This document shows positions 42,884-54,741 of a stretch of DNA of 64,000 nt, one piece after another. A program made the translations under genes and the position numbers. The notes below the pieces were generated by a model. The model did not search any database. It was not told where the DNA came from and was given only the letters and a program-made list of their open reading frames with translations. Source of the stretch: Pseudomonadota bacterium. Lineage in GTDB: Bacteria > Pseudomonadota > Gammaproteobacteria > Enterobacterales > Enterobacteriaceae. Numbering within the stretch: the stretch's first letter is position 1; every line of letters starts with the position of its first letter. Location: assembly GCA_018261615.1 (NCBI GenBank), contig JAGTSE010000005.1, positions 1 to 64,000 on the forward strand, in the 5' to 3' direction.

Positions 42884-43639
42884 CTACACGCGCATCACTT
42901 TAACCCCCTGATCCTCAAGTTTTTTGAGGATTTCGGGGTTAGCCTGTTTCCCGGTAATCACCAAATCGATTTGATCAGCATTGCTGAACAGCATACCCGC
43001 ACGTTCACCGACTTTGCTGCTATCCACCAGAACGACCAGTTTCCCCACCATGTTCAGCATCTTCTGTTCGGCCATGGCAGTCAGCATGTCGGTTTTATAA
43101 AGACCTTCTGCCGTCAGCCCTTTGCCGCTGGTAAACATCCAGTGACCGGCATAGAGGCTATTTTCACTGCTTTGCGGGCTCAGTGTGATGGACTGTGTCT
43201 TGTTGTATTGCCCGCCCATGATGACCACGCTTTCGTGTTCTTGTTCGATTAGGTAATTGGCGAGCGGTAGGTAGTTAGTGATGATTTGTACTGGTTTACC
43301 GCAGATTTCGCGCCCCAGCAGGAAGGCGGTTGATCCACAGTTGATCACCACACTTTCGCCAGCGCTAACGAGCTGTGATGCGGCTCTGGCGATACGTACT
43401 TTTTCATCGTGGTGGAGTGCTTCATGGATATTCATCGGCGACCAGCGCGGACGTTGCTGGCTGATGGCTTCGGCGCCGTTACGCACTTTCTTAAGTTTGC
43501 CACTTTCATCAAGTTTGTTGATATCGCGGCGGGCGGTTGCAGGAGAAACGCCCAGGCTGGCGATCACTTCTTCAACCGTAATAAAGCCTGTCTGCGCCAG
43601 TTGATCCAGCAGTATTTGATGTCGTTGCGCTTCCGTCAT
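42884..43639 (-). CDS. ulaR: Ascorbate utilisation repressor UlaR
   Basis: UlaR is a DeoR-family repressor of ulaG and ulaABCDEF, released by L-ascorbate 6-phosphate. The 251-residue protein has the N-terminal DeoR helix-turn-helix ([20 protein letters not shown]) and the sugar-phosphate isomerase-like sensor domain ([31 protein letters not shown]). It is encoded on the same strand as ulaG with a terminator between them, as in E. coli. Confidence 0.96.
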   Translation of the reverse strand: MTEAQRHQILLDQLAQTGFITVEEVIASLGVSPATARRDINKLDESGKLKKVRNGAEAISQQRPRWSPMNIHEALHHDEKVRIARAASQLVSAGESVVINCGSTAFLLGREICGKPVQIITNYLPLANYLIEQEHESVVIMGGQYNKTQSITLSPQSSENSLYAGHWMFTSGKGLTAEGLYKTDMLTAMAEQKMLNMVGKLVVLVDSSKVGERAGMLFSNADQIDLVITGKQANPEILKKLEDQGVKVMRV

Positions 43640-43723
43640 GAGCTATTCCGATGATTAATGATGTGAAAAGATGATATTTGAAATAGCCTGAAATTACTAA
43701 AGATAAGTGCACGATACTGATGA

Positions 43724-43752
43724 TAAAAAGCGGGTACACGCAAGTACCCGCT
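43724..43752 (-). terminator. Terminator of ulaG
   Basis: On the minus strand, 8 bases after the ulaG stop, a perfect nine-base stem (agcgggtac / gtacccgct, loop ttgcgt) is followed by a run of five T. It separates ulaG from ulaR. Confidence 0.85.
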
Positions 43753-43759
43753 TCGGTTT

Positions 43760-44824
43760 TTAGAGGAAAGACTTAAACGGTAAGTCGGGCTCGATAGAGA
43801 AGCAGTCATCAAAACCACGTGGGTAGTGATACTCGAAATTGTCTTTATCCACAGGCCAGGTAAATTTCCCGCCAACCTGCCAGATATAAGGCTTAAAGCC
43901 ATACTGCAAGCGCGCTTTTTTCATATTCCACAGAACACGAATCTCTTGTGGATCGGCCTGAAAATTTGACCAGATATCGTGGTGGAATGGGATCACGACT
44001 TTTGTATTTAGCGCTTCAGCCATACGCAGAATATCGGCACTGGTCATCTTGTCCGTAATGCCGCGGGGGTTCTCGCCGTAGGAGCCCAATGCCACATCGA
44101 TCTGGTGCTCGTTGCCATGCTTCGCATAGTAGTTGGAATAGTGCGAGTCGCCGCTGTGATATAGCGTACCGCCGGGCGTTTTAAAGAGATAGTTCACCGC
44201 ACGCTGATCCATGCCGTCAGGCAGTACGCCAGCCGCTTTTTGCTCGGCAGGAAGAGTAATTAATGCGGTGCGATCAAACGCGTCAAGCGCATGAATTTCA
44301 ATATCTTTTATGCGAACAATATCACCCGGTTTTACGACGATACAGCGCGATTTCGGTACGCCCCAGCTAATCCATAAATCGACACAGGTTTGTGGGCCGA
44401 TGAAGGGGACATCGTCGGCACAGTTCTTCATGACGGCAGCGGCGACGTTTACATCAATATGATCGTTGTGATCGTGGGTGGCGAGGATGGCATCGACCTG
44501 ACGGATAGCAAACGGATCTAACACAAACGGCGTGGTGCGCAGGTTCGGCTGCAGTTTTTCGACACCTGCCATGCGCTGCATTTGATGGCCTTTTTTCATC
44601 AATGGGTTACCGTGGTTCTGCTTGCCCGTACCGCACCAGAAATCGACGCAAACATTGGTACCCCCTTCTGATTTCAGCCAGATACCAGTACAGCCAAGCC
44701 ACCACATAGCAAAGGTGCCGGGAGCGACATATTCCTGCTCAATTTCTTCATTAAGCCAGCTTCCCCACTCGGGAAACGTGTTCAGAATCCATGATTCCCG
44801 GGTAATGGTTTCAATCTTACTCAT
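43760..44824 (-). CDS. ulaG: L-ascorbate-6-phosphate lactonase UlaG
   Basis: UlaG opens the lactone ring of L-ascorbate 6-phosphate, the first cytoplasmic step of ascorbate breakdown. The 354-residue protein is a metallo-beta-lactamase fold hydrolase with the metal-binding THDHNDHID near residue 115 and later ligands in YHSGDSHYS and PFHHDIW. It is divergent from ulaA across a 362-base regulatory region, and both units are controlled by UlaR in E. coli. Confidence 0.97.
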   Translation of the reverse strand: MSKIETITRESWILNTFPEWGSWLNEEIEQEYVAPGTFAMWWLGCTGIWLKSEGGTNVCVDFWCGTGKQNHGNPLMKKGHQMQRMAGVEKLQPNLRTTPFVLDPFAIRQVDAILATHDHNDHIDVNVAAAVMKNCADDVPFIGPQTCVDLWISWGVPKSRCIVVKPGDIVRIKDIEIHALDAFDRTALITLPAEQKAAGVLPDGMDQRAVNYLFKTPGGTLYHSGDSHYSNYYAKHGNEHQIDVALGSYGENPRGITDKMTSADILRMAEALNTKVVIPFHHDIWSNFQADPQEIRVLWNMKKARLQYGFKPYIWQVGGKFTWPVDKDNFEYHYPRGFDDCFSIEPDLPFKSFL

Positions 44825-46584
<1,760 letters not shown>

Positions 46585-46598
46585 AAAGGAGTTTGATT

Positions 46599-46904
46599 AT
46601 GACCGTACGTATTCTGGCTGTGTGTGGTTGTGGGCAAGGCAGTTCCATGATCATGAAAATGAAAGTTGACCAGTTTTTGACGCAACAAAAGGTCGACCAT
46701 ACGGTGAACAGCTGCGCAGTGGGGGAATACAAAAGCGAGCTGAGCGGGGCGGACATCATTATTGCCTCTACCCATGTCGCCAGTGAAATCGAAGTCTCCG
46801 GTAATAAGTATGTGGTAGGGGTGCGCAATATGCTCTCTGCCGCTGATTTTGGTCCGAAGCTGATGGAGGTTATCAACGCCCATTTTGCACAGGATGTGAA
46901 ATAA
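46599..46904 (+). CDS. ulaB: Ascorbate PTS EIIB component UlaB
   Basis: UlaB is the cytoplasmic EIIB subunit that receives phosphate from UlaC on a cysteine and passes it to ascorbate in UlaA. The 101-residue protein starts [20 protein letters not shown]; Cys9 is the expected phosphorylation site. A second cysteine (C11) stands where I remember asparagine in E. coli (CGNGQGSS). The ATG at 46599 follows aaaggag; the track frame starting two codons earlier is not needed. Confidence 0.96.
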   Translation: MTVRILAVCGCGQGSSMIMKMKVDQFLTQQKVDHTVNSCAVGEYKSELSGADIIIASTHVASEIEVSGNKYVVGVRNMLSAADFGPKLMEVINAHFAQDVK

Positions 46905-46913
46905 GGACTCACT

Positions 46914-47381
46914 ATGAAATTACGTGACTCACTGGCGGAGAACAATGCGATTCGCCTGCAGGCAGAAGCCAGTACGTGGCAGGAGGCGGTGAAGCTTGGC
47001 GTGGATCTGCTGGTAGAGGCTGAGGTTGTTGAACCGCGCTACTACCAGGCCATTCTAAATGGCGTGGAACGGTTCGGACCGTACTTCGTGATTGCTCCGG
47101 GGCTTGCCATGCCTCATGGCCGCCCGGAAGAAGGGGTGAAGAAAAATGGCTTTGCGCTGGTGACCCTCAAAACACCGCTGGCTTTTAATCACGAAGACAA
47201 CGACCCGGTCGACATTCTAATCACACTGGCGGCAGTGGATGCCCGCACGCATCAGGAAGACGGCATCATGCAAATCGTCAACCTGTTTGAAGACGAAGCG
47301 AATTTTGACCGTTTACGCGCCTGTCGCACGGCGCAGCAGGTACTGGATTTAATTGATAGCGCCACGGCGGCGTCTGTATAA
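46914..47381 (+). CDS. ulaC: Ascorbate PTS EIIA component UlaC
   Basis: UlaC is the EIIA subunit that accepts phosphate from HPr on a histidine and passes it to UlaB. The 155-residue protein belongs to the fructose-mannitol EIIA type, with the active histidine in [13 protein letters not shown] near residue 68. It starts 9 bases after ulaB, in the ula operon. Confidence 0.96.
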   Translation: MKLRDSLAENNAIRLQAEASTWQEAVKLGVDLLVEAEVVEPRYYQAILNGVERFGPYFVIAPGLAMPHGRPEEGVKKNGFALVTLKTPLAFNHEDNDPVDILITLAAVDARTHQEDGIMQIVNLFEDEANFDRLRACRTAQQVLDLIDSATAASV

Positions 47382-47393
47382 GGAGCAAAAAAC

Positions 47394-48047
47394 ATGTCTG
47401 ATTTACCGATGTTGCAGGTAGCCCTGGATAACCAGACGCTGTCACATGCTTATGAAACCACCCGCTTAATTGCCGAAGAGGTGGATATTATTGAGGTAGG
47501 GACCATTTTATGTGTTGGTGAGGGCGTTCGGGCTGTTCGCGATCTTAAGGCATTGTATCCTTACAAAATCGTACTAGCCGACGCCAAGATTGCCGATGCC
47601 GGGAAAATACTTTCAAGAATGTGCTTTGAAGCCAATGCCGACTGGGTGACAGTAATCTGTTGTGCCGATATCAACACTGCCAAAGGTGCACTGGATGTGG
47701 CGAAAGAGTTTAACGGCGACGTACAGATTGAACTGACCGGCTACTGGACGTGGCAACAAGCGCAGCAGTGGCGAGAAGCAGGCATTCGACAAGTCGTTTA
47801 TCACCGCAGCCGTGATGCACAGGCGGCAGGTGTCGCATGGGGTGAAGCGGATATCAGCGCGGTGACAAAACTGGCTAAAATGGGCTTTAAGGTAACGGTG
47901 ACCGGTGGACTGGCGCTGGAGGATTTGCCGCTGTTCAAGGGTATTCCCATTCACGTCTTTATTGCCGGACGCAGTATCCGCGATGCCGCTGATCCGGTTG
48001 AAGCTGCGCGTCAGTTTAAGCGCTCGATTGCTCAGCTGTGGGGCTAA
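47394..48047 (+). CDS. ulaD: 3-keto-L-gulonate-6-phosphate decarboxylase UlaD
   Basis: UlaD decarboxylates 3-keto-L-gulonate 6-phosphate to L-xylulose 5-phosphate. The 217-residue TIM-barrel protein of the orotidine-phosphate decarboxylase superfamily has [11 protein letters not shown] and the catalytic [10 protein letters not shown] with the metal-binding residues. It lies 12 bases after ulaC with a clear aaggagc ribosome site. Confidence 0.96.
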   Translation: MSDLPMLQVALDNQTLSHAYETTRLIAEEVDIIEVGTILCVGEGVRAVRDLKALYPYKIVLADAKIADAGKILSRMCFEANADWVTVICCADINTAKGALDVAKEFNGDVQIELTGYWTWQQAQQWREAGIRQVVYHRSRDAQAAGVAWGEADISAVTKLAKMGFKVTVTGGLALEDLPLFKGIPIHVFIAGRSIRDAADPVEAARQFKRSIAQLWG

Positions 48048-48056
48048 GGAGCGGGT

Positions 48057-48911
48057 ATGTTGTCAAAACAGATCCCGCTGGGGATCTACGAAAAAGCACT
48101 CCCTGCCGGGGAGTGCTGGCTGGAACGGTTGCGGCTGGCGAAAACGCTGGGTTTCGATTTTGTTGAAATGTCGATTGATGAAACTGATGCGCGTCTGGCC
48201 CGCCTCGACTGGAGCCCTGAGCAGCGCCTGGCGCTGGTGGCTGCAATAGTAGAAACGGGCGTCCGTGTTCCCTCAATGTGTCTGAGTGCACACCGGCGTT
48301 TTCCACTGGGTAGCGAAGATGATGCGGTGCGCAACCAGGGGCTGGATATCATGCGCAAGGCTATCCGGCTTGCGCAGGATACCGGTATCCGTGTGATTCA
48401 ACTCGCCGGTTATGACGTTTATTACCAGCAGGCGAATGATGAGACGCGTCGCCGCTTTCGTGACGGGCTCAAAGAGAGCGTTGAAATGGCCAGCCGCGCG
48501 CAGGTAACCCTGGCGATGGAAATTATGGATTACCCGCTGATGAACTCGATTAGCAAAGCGCTGGGGTACGCACACTACCTTAATAACCCGTGGTTTCAGC
48601 TCTATCCGGATATCGGCAACCTTTCTGCCTGGGATAACGACGTGCAGATGGAACTACTGGCGGGCGTCGGCCATATCGTGGCGGTTCATGTCAAAGACAC
48701 GCGTCCTGGCGTCTTCAAAAACGTCCCCTTTGGCACCGGCGTCGTAGATTTTGAACGCTGTTTCTCCACGCTCAAAGAGAGCGGCTACTGTGGCCCCTAT
48801 TTGATCGAGATGTGGAGCGAGGCGGCAGAAGATCCGGAGGCAGAGGTGCTAAAAGCGCGCGACTGGGTGAAAGCGCGTATGGCAAACGCGGGTTTAGTGG
48901 AGGTGGTATGA
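48057..48911 (+). CDS. ulaE: L-xylulose-5-phosphate 3-epimerase UlaE
   Basis: UlaE converts L-xylulose 5-phosphate to L-ribulose 5-phosphate. The 284-residue protein is a TIM-barrel epimerase with metal ligands expected in [29 protein letters not shown] and the C-terminal LIEMWSE. It lies 9 bases after ulaD, preceded by aaggagcg. Confidence 0.96.
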   Translation: MLSKQIPLGIYEKALPAGECWLERLRLAKTLGFDFVEMSIDETDARLARLDWSPEQRLALVAAIVETGVRVPSMCLSAHRRFPLGSEDDAVRNQGLDIMRKAIRLAQDTGIRVIQLAGYDVYYQQANDETRRRFRDGLKESVEMASRAQVTLAMEIMDYPLMNSISKALGYAHYLNNPWFQLYPDIGNLSAWDNDVQMELLAGVGHIVAVHVKDTRPGVFKNVPFGTGVVDFERCFSTLKESGYCGPYLIEMWSEAAEDPEAEVLKARDWVKARMANAGLVEVV

Positions 48912-48920
48912 GGTGGCATA

Positions 48921-49604
48921 ATGCAAAAGCTTAAACAGCAGGTGTTTGACGCCAATATGGATCTGCCACGCTATGGGTTAGTGACCTTTACCTGGGGAAA
49001 TGTCAGCGCTATTGACCGCGAACGCGGGCTGGTGGCGATTAAGCCCAGTGGTATTGCCTATGAGAACATGAAGTCAGATGACATGGTTGTGGTGGATTTA
49101 CAGGGCAACAGGGTGGAAGGACAGTGGCACCCGTCTTCCGATACTGCAACACATCTTGCGTTGTACCGACGCTATCCTCAGCTTGGCGGTATTGTGCATA
49201 CCCATTCCACTCATGCCACGGCCTGGGCGCAGGCGGGGCTGGCAATTCCGGCGCTTGGCACCACGCATGCAGATTATTTCTTTGGCGATATTCCCTGCAC
49301 GCGGGCACTCTCTGAAGAAGAGGTTCGGGAAGAGTATGAACTCAACACCGGTAAAGTAATCGTCGAGACGCTGGGCAAAAATAATCCACTGCATACGCCG
49401 GGAATTATGGTCTACCAACACGGTCCGTTTGCATGGGGAAAAGATGCCGCTGACGCCGTTCATAATGCGGTGGTCATGGAAGAGGTTGCTCGAATGGCCT
49501 GGATTGCACGCAGTATCAATCCGGTGTTAAAACCGATTGATAATTATCTGATGAATAAGCACTTTATGCGTAAGCATGGGCCGAATGCGTATTACGGGCA
49601 GTAA
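48921..49604 (+). CDS. ulaF: L-ribulose-5-phosphate 4-epimerase UlaF
   Basis: UlaF converts L-ribulose 5-phosphate to D-xylulose 5-phosphate, which enters the pentose phosphate pathway; it is a class II aldolase-like zinc epimerase related to AraD. The 227-residue protein shows [31 protein letters not shown] and the zinc histidines in [12 protein letters not shown]. It starts 9 bases after ulaE and is the last ula gene. Confidence 0.96.
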   Translation: MQKLKQQVFDANMDLPRYGLVTFTWGNVSAIDRERGLVAIKPSGIAYENMKSDDMVVVDLQGNRVEGQWHPSSDTATHLALYRRYPQLGGIVHTHSTHATAWAQAGLAIPALGTTHADYFFGDIPCTRALSEEEVREEYELNTGKVIVETLGKNNPLHTPGIMVYQHGPFAWGKDAADAVHNAVVMEEVARMAWIARSINPVLKPIDNYLMNKHFMRKHGPNAYYGQ

Positions 49605-49651
49605 GTCACAGTCTGGCAAGGCGAAGTGCTGTTGGGATCGCACATTATTAT

Positions 49652-49700
49652 GCTCCGGAATTTGTACGCCTTCTGGATGTTACTGGTCTGATTCCGGAGC
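49652..49700 (+). repeat. Inverted repeat after ulaF
   Basis: A perfect 10-base inverted repeat (gctccggaat / attccggagc) encloses 29 bases and is followed by cttttat. It could act as a weak terminator for ulaF and lies directly beside the decayed transporter gene. Confidence 0.4.
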
Positions 49701-49703
49701 CTT

Positions 49704-50139
49704 TTATGCCTGACGATCGGTTGATGGTATGCAGCGCATCCCTATTAGCGTAATCAGGCAGATCACGGCACTGGCATAAAGTGTTGATGCTGCGCCCAGA
49801 TTTTCCCACAAAATATCGGCTCCGGCGCTGGCCAAAAGCAGAGCGATACCGCTCATCAGGTTAAATATGTCAAAAGCGGTGCCGCGCAGTTCTGCAGGAG
49901 CGGTATGGGCGATCATCGCCGCCAGCAAGCCCTGAGTCATTCCCATATGAATCCCCCACAGGCCGGTTACCGCCGAGCGTCGTGGTCATAAACAGTGGCT
50001 GCAGGCTGTGGATTATTTCTGATGAGATATCCATCAGCATACTGACGCCGCCCAGAACCCAAACGCCTTTGGGTATACGGCTGAGTATAGAAAAACGTAT
50101 GAACACGGCTTCTCCACACACTTTCCATAACGCCGACAA
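49704..50139 (-). pseudogene. Internally deleted, frameshifted MFS transporter gene
   Basis: Two minus-strand frames are parts of one major facilitator protein. The upstream part (about 50139-49960) reads an N-terminus, RIPKGVWVLGGVSMLMDISS then EIIHSLQPLFMTTTLG, the first-helix pattern of this superfamily. The downstream part (to the stop at 49704) reads GMTQGLLAAMIAHTAPAELR, GTAFDIFNLMSGIALLLAS and a final helix, the C-terminal third. The middle (about 250 residues, several helices) is missing and the two parts are in different frames. No complete transporter can be made. It lies between ulaF and yjfY. Confidence 0.8.
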
Positions 50140-50255
50140 GCCCTTATTAAACCTGTCGGTGGGGTATTTGATAAGATCCGAAAGAAAATTATTCTCACTT
50201 CTGAGCGCGGCCCCAATCCGGGGCCGCAGCGCAAGGGAAACTTAGCCTGATGCAG

Positions 50256-50528
50256 TTAGCGGTAAATATCCGCGCTGGCGTGCAGAGCGCCGTTGCTGCC
50301 TGGTTCGTGTATCAGGATTGGGTGAAAGTACGTGGCGTTTTGTGCGTCGGTTGCGGCATTCAAAGCCTGGTCGGCTTCCTGTTCGTTGGCGAAGTTATGA
50401 TTGATGTAAATAACGCCTAAGCTGCGCACATCATCCATGTTCCGGGCTTGCCGGTTGTCGAGTTTGATTGCTGCCGTCGCGTTGAGGCTGAGCAATAAGG
50501 TTGCTAGTAAAATTGCGATGTATTTCAT
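50256..50528 (-). CDS. yjfY: YdgH/BhsA/McbA-like (DUF1471) protein YjfY
   Basis: The 90-residue product has a signal peptide (MKYIAILLATLLLSLNATA) and a mature domain that matches E. coli YjfY (NMDDVRSLGVIYINHNFANE; EPGSNGALHASADIYR). It should be a small periplasmic stress protein; its function is not known. The ATG at 50528 with a ggagagt site is chosen over a far upstream start. Three DUF1471 genes (yjfN, bsmA, yjfY) are in this window. Confidence 0.92.
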   Translation of the reverse strand: MKYIAILLATLLLSLNATAAIKLDNRQARNMDDVRSLGVIYINHNFANEQEADQALNAATDAQNATYFHPILIHEPGSNGALHASADIYR

Positions 50529-50744
50529 GATATTACTCTCCAATATAACGCCGAATATTATATTTTGAACATCTCTCCTCCTTTGTTTTGAGGCCTGATT
50601 AAAGTTTACGCGTTTGTTATAAAACGTATCGCGGCCATTTCTGATGCTGTCGTTCAAAAAATTGCCGGAATGCGTTTTGTTTAATTTTAATGCGCTCATG
50701 GGAGTTCTCTTTGCGCTTAGTGCGAATTATTTGTGCAATTCACC

Positions 50745-50773
50745 TTGAGTTTGCCCGGTGGGGCCAGTATTAT
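50745..50773 (+). promoter_or_regulatory. Promoter of the rpsF operon
   Basis: TTGAGT at 50745 and TATTAT at 50768 are separated by an ideal 17-base spacer. It is a strong sigma 70 candidate about 95 bases before the leader end and the rpsF start at 50873. Confidence 0.8.
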
Positions 50774-50788
50774 GACGCGTCAATTTTT

Positions 50789-50832
50789 CAGCCGACCTTT
50801 AACACGTTCCTTGCCTCCACGGGCCTCGGCTG
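50789..50832 (+). promoter_or_regulatory. Candidate S6:S18 autoregulatory leader of rpsF
   Basis: In the 5' leader, cagccga at 50789-50795 pairs perfectly with tcggctg at 50826-50832, enclosing 30 bases with CCG-containing and pyrimidine-rich parts. Enteric rpsF leaders are known to contain an S6:S18-binding hairpin with a CCG element that mimics the 16S site. Position, before rpsF and rpsR in one operon, fits autoregulation. Only the stem is seen directly. Confidence 0.45.
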
Positions 50833-50854
50833 ACCCAGACAGGAGGCTGAATAA

Positions 50855-51268
<414 letters not shown>

Positions 51269-51274
51269 TTTCTG

Positions 51275-51821
<547 letters not shown>

Positions 51822-51850
51822 TCGGTCACGGTCCATTAATACGACTTTGA

Positions 51851-52312
<462 letters not shown>

Positions 52313-52347
52313 TTTTTACTCATAACGATGCCCTTAAGTCGTTCGGG

Positions 52348-52455
52348 CTTGCAGAAAGACGGCAGGAGAGTGAATCCCCGGAAGCTGAGATAACTCAGTG
52401 ACCAGGGTAAGCGAATGTAGCCAACGTATCTGCAACGTGAAAGACGACGGGGAAT
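52348..52455. repeat. ERIC (enterobacterial repetitive intergenic consensus) element
   Basis: The sequence contains gagtgaatccccggaagctg, then aactcagtgaccagggtaag, close to the well-known central core of ERIC (GTGAATCCCCAGGAGCTTAC and AAGTAAGTGACTGGGGTGAG). The outer arms gcagaaagacggcagg and gcaacgtgaaagacgacggg are also ERIC-like. The whole can fold as a long imperfect hairpin. It lies in the 3' untranslated part of the rpsF operon, before the terminator, so it is transcribed and may affect mRNA stability. Confidence 0.85.
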
Positions 52456-52486
52456 AAGACGCCGGCCTTGTGCCGGCGTTTTGCTT
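52456..52486 (+). terminator. Terminator of the rpsF-rplI operon
   Basis: A perfect eight-base stem (acgccggc / gccggcgt, loop cttgt) is followed by tttgctttt. It lies after the ERIC element, 140 bases beyond the rplI stop. Confidence 0.85.
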
Positions 52487-52506
52487 TTTAGCGCTACCAG
52501 AACGAT

Positions 52507-52886
52507 AAGCTTCGCTATAACAAAACGCTCGGTTGCGTATTGGGTTCTGCCAGCGTGATGTTGGTTAACTTCCTTGGTGGTTTGCGTGCTTTTACTTGTG
52601 CCGGGAATGGCGATGGATTCATTGTGCTGGCCGCGTCGCATTCTTGGCGGGAGGAGAAGGTACGCTGGAAGTGCATAGCCTGTCGGCAGTTGCAGTGCCT
52701 GGTGCGCGCTGGAGCATGCTGTTGAAGGTTAACCGCGTCAGCATGATTGCCCCTTTCAACTTTGTCGTACCGGTTGCCGGTATGGTGCTATCCGCCATTT
52801 TCCTCGGCGAGAGTATTCTGGATATCAAATATGGCGCAGTGCTGGTCTGCTCGTGGATCTGGTGGGTGAATAAACGTGCCGGATAA
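52507..52886 (+). pseudogene. Decayed EamA/DMT family transporter gene
   Basis: One frame at 52507-52630 reads KLRYNKTLGCVLGSASVMLV then NFLGG and GDGFIVLAA, the junction of the two EamA repeats. Another frame, ending in TAA at 52886, reads VNRVSMIAPFNFVVPVAG, then AIFLGESILDIKYGAVLV, the last helices of the same family. Between them the frame is broken and much of the second half is deleted, and the N-terminal half is missing. It is a clear pseudogene fragment on the plus strand between the rpsF operon and ytfB. Confidence 0.8.
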
Positions 52887-52907
52887 GTGTGTATCCGGCT
52901 TTATCGG

Positions 52908-53561
52908 TTAGCGCGCACGAATAAAGCTGCCGTCCGGTTGGCGGGTAAACAGCACCTGTTGGCCGCTGGCCTCAATGGTTAATCCGGTTACTACGCCGTT
53001 AGCATTCTGGCGAATCTTCACTATCTGGCCGTTTTTCAGGCTGCTTAGTGGTTTCCCTTCACCTTCCACTTTCGCCATCGCGTAAACATCGGTAGGCGGC
53101 AGGTCATGATCACGGAACAGTTGCGCCAACGTTTTCCCTTCTTCTACACGATAAGATCGCCACTGTTGCTCAATGCTGCCGGAAGAGGAGGTAGTCGGAC
53201 GGCTTTGCGCCACCGGGGCTTCTTGCTGCTGCACCAGCTGTTGCTCTGGTTGCTGCTGTTCGAGCGACTCCTCAGCGCCTGGGGCGACCTGTTGCGGAGC
53301 GCTCACTACCGCTGGCGGCGTTTGCGCAGGGGCGACAGGCTGAGCTGCAGTGGATGAGGGTAACTGAATTTGCGCTTCGCGTGAGGCGGGAACCGGCGTC
53401 GTATCGACCGTTGAGGGTAGCAGAAAGCCGATAACCATCAGCAACGCGGCCAGGATCAAACCGCGACGGTGAAACGGCGGGAGCGGGTCCATAAGGCGAA
53501 AATGGTCCGGGGCTTGCCAGATTTTCACCAGGGTAGGTTTCAGTTCAAATCGCCCGGGCAT
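52908..53561 (-). CDS. ytfB: OapA-family cell-division/envelope protein YtfB
   Basis: YtfB is an inner-membrane protein of the OapA family, reported in E. coli to bind glycans and to affect cell shape when overproduced. The 217-residue protein has a cytoplasmic N-terminus (MPGRFELKPTLVKIWQAPD), one membrane helix (about 35-51), a proline- and glutamine-rich periplasmic linker with repeated QQ, and a C-terminal LysM-like/OapA domain (SYRVEEGKTLAQLFRDHDLP; VLFTRQPDGSFIRAR). The ATG at 53561 matches the E. coli start. It is divergent from fklB across 263 bases that hold no visible gene. Confidence 0.94.
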   Translation of the reverse strand: MPGRFELKPTLVKIWQAPDHFRLMDPLPPFHRRGLILAALLMVIGFLLPSTVDTTPVPASREAQIQLPSSTAAQPVAPAQTPPAVVSAPQQVAPGAEESLEQQQPEQQLVQQQEAPVAQSRPTTSSSGSIEQQWRSYRVEEGKTLAQLFRDHDLPPTDVYAMAKVEGEGKPLSSLKNGQIVKIRQNANGVVTGLTIEASGQQVLFTRQPDGSFIRAR

Positions 53562-53824
53562 GGCTTTCCTCCTGCTCCGCGTCATTTAAAATCCTGTCTT
53601 GTTGAGTATATACATTTTATCCTTCCGGGGCGGCGTCCATCGTTTTTAACTCTCTGATCGTCACCACAAAGTCGGATTTTTCTACAGCAATATTAGATTT
53701 ATCTTACGGGCTCTATTCTTTCCCTTTCCCTGCGATTTGTCATCTTTCCTGCGACAAAGTTGTACCCGGCGCAGCCCGGCTGCTATGCTGCGCGCTACCT
53801 TAAAAAGCGATGGAAGGAAAACCC

Positions 53825-54445
53825 ATGACAACCCCAACTTTTGACACGATCGAAGCGCAAGCCAGCTATGGCATCGGTTTACAGGTCGGACAGCAGCTTA
53901 GCGAATCCGGGTTAGAGGGGCTGTTACCGGAAGCGCTGGTCGCGGGCATCGCGGACGCGCTGGCAGGCAAACAACCTGCTGTACCGGTTGATGTCGTACA
54001 TCGCGCCCTGCGTGAAATCCACGAGCGTGCCGACGCTGTGCGTCGCTCCCGTTTTGAAGAGATGGCGGCGGAAGGCGTGAAATATCTGGAAGAGAACCGC
54101 GCGCGTGAAGGTGTAAACAGCACCGAATCCGGTTTGCAGTTCCGCGTGATCAATCAGGGCGAAGGCGCAATCCCGGCGCGCACTGACCGCGTTCGAGTGC
54201 ACTACACCGGTAAACTGATTGACGGTAGTGTATTCGACAGCTCCGTCGCGCGCGGCGAACCGGCCGAATTCCCGGTTAACGGCGTTATCGCTGGCTGGAT
54301 CGAAGCCCTGACGCTGATGCCGGTCGGCTCCAAATGGGAACTAGCTATCCCGCACAACCTCGCTTATGGCGAGCGTGGCGCTGGCGCATCTATCCCGCCA
54401 TTCAGCACACTGGTATTTGAGGTGGAACTGCTGGAAATTCTGTAA
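53825..54445 (+). CDS. fklB: FKBP-type peptidyl-prolyl isomerase FklB (FKBP22)
   Basis: FklB is a dimeric peptidyl-prolyl cis-trans isomerase. The 206-residue protein has the N-terminal helical dimerisation arm (about 1-95) and the FKBP domain with [17 protein letters not shown] and [20 protein letters not shown]. The ATG at 53825 gives the E. coli start [18 protein letters not shown] after atggaaggaa. There is no signal peptide, so it is cytoplasmic. Confidence 0.96.
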   Translation: MTTPTFDTIEAQASYGIGLQVGQQLSESGLEGLLPEALVAGIADALAGKQPAVPVDVVHRALREIHERADAVRRSRFEEMAAEGVKYLEENRAREGVNSTESGLQFRVINQGEGAIPARTDRVRVHYTGKLIDGSVFDSSVARGEPAEFPVNGVIAGWIEALTLMPVGSKWELAIPHNLAYGERGAGASIPPFSTLVFEVELLEIL

Positions 54446-54741
54446 TTCCCCGCATAAACCCCTCTCTCTTTTTGGAGTGAGGGGTGAGAAGAGTGCGTCG
54501 ATCGTTCGTTAATAAGATCAGTGTCGATATATTATCTTGCAAACTATGCATTCAGGTGTATTTTTGTGAGGCGTTTCGCATTAACTAAGTGATATGACAC
54601 TCACTTTCAACAAATATTTAACATTCGATTTAATTCAGAGTATCCATCCCGCCGATTCTTACCTAATATCGATGCGTCCATAAAGGACGGAACACGCAAT
54701 AAAAGGCCAGAAGAGCCCAACAACACAGACAGGATTACAAC
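54446..54741 (+). other. fklB-cycA intergenic region
   Basis: A weak seven-base stem (acccctc / gaggggt, 54458-54485) without a T tract follows fklB. The rest is AT-rich leader DNA of cycA. In E. coli the cycA leader is a target of the small RNA GcvB; I cannot verify pairing here. No gene is seen. Confidence 0.4.
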
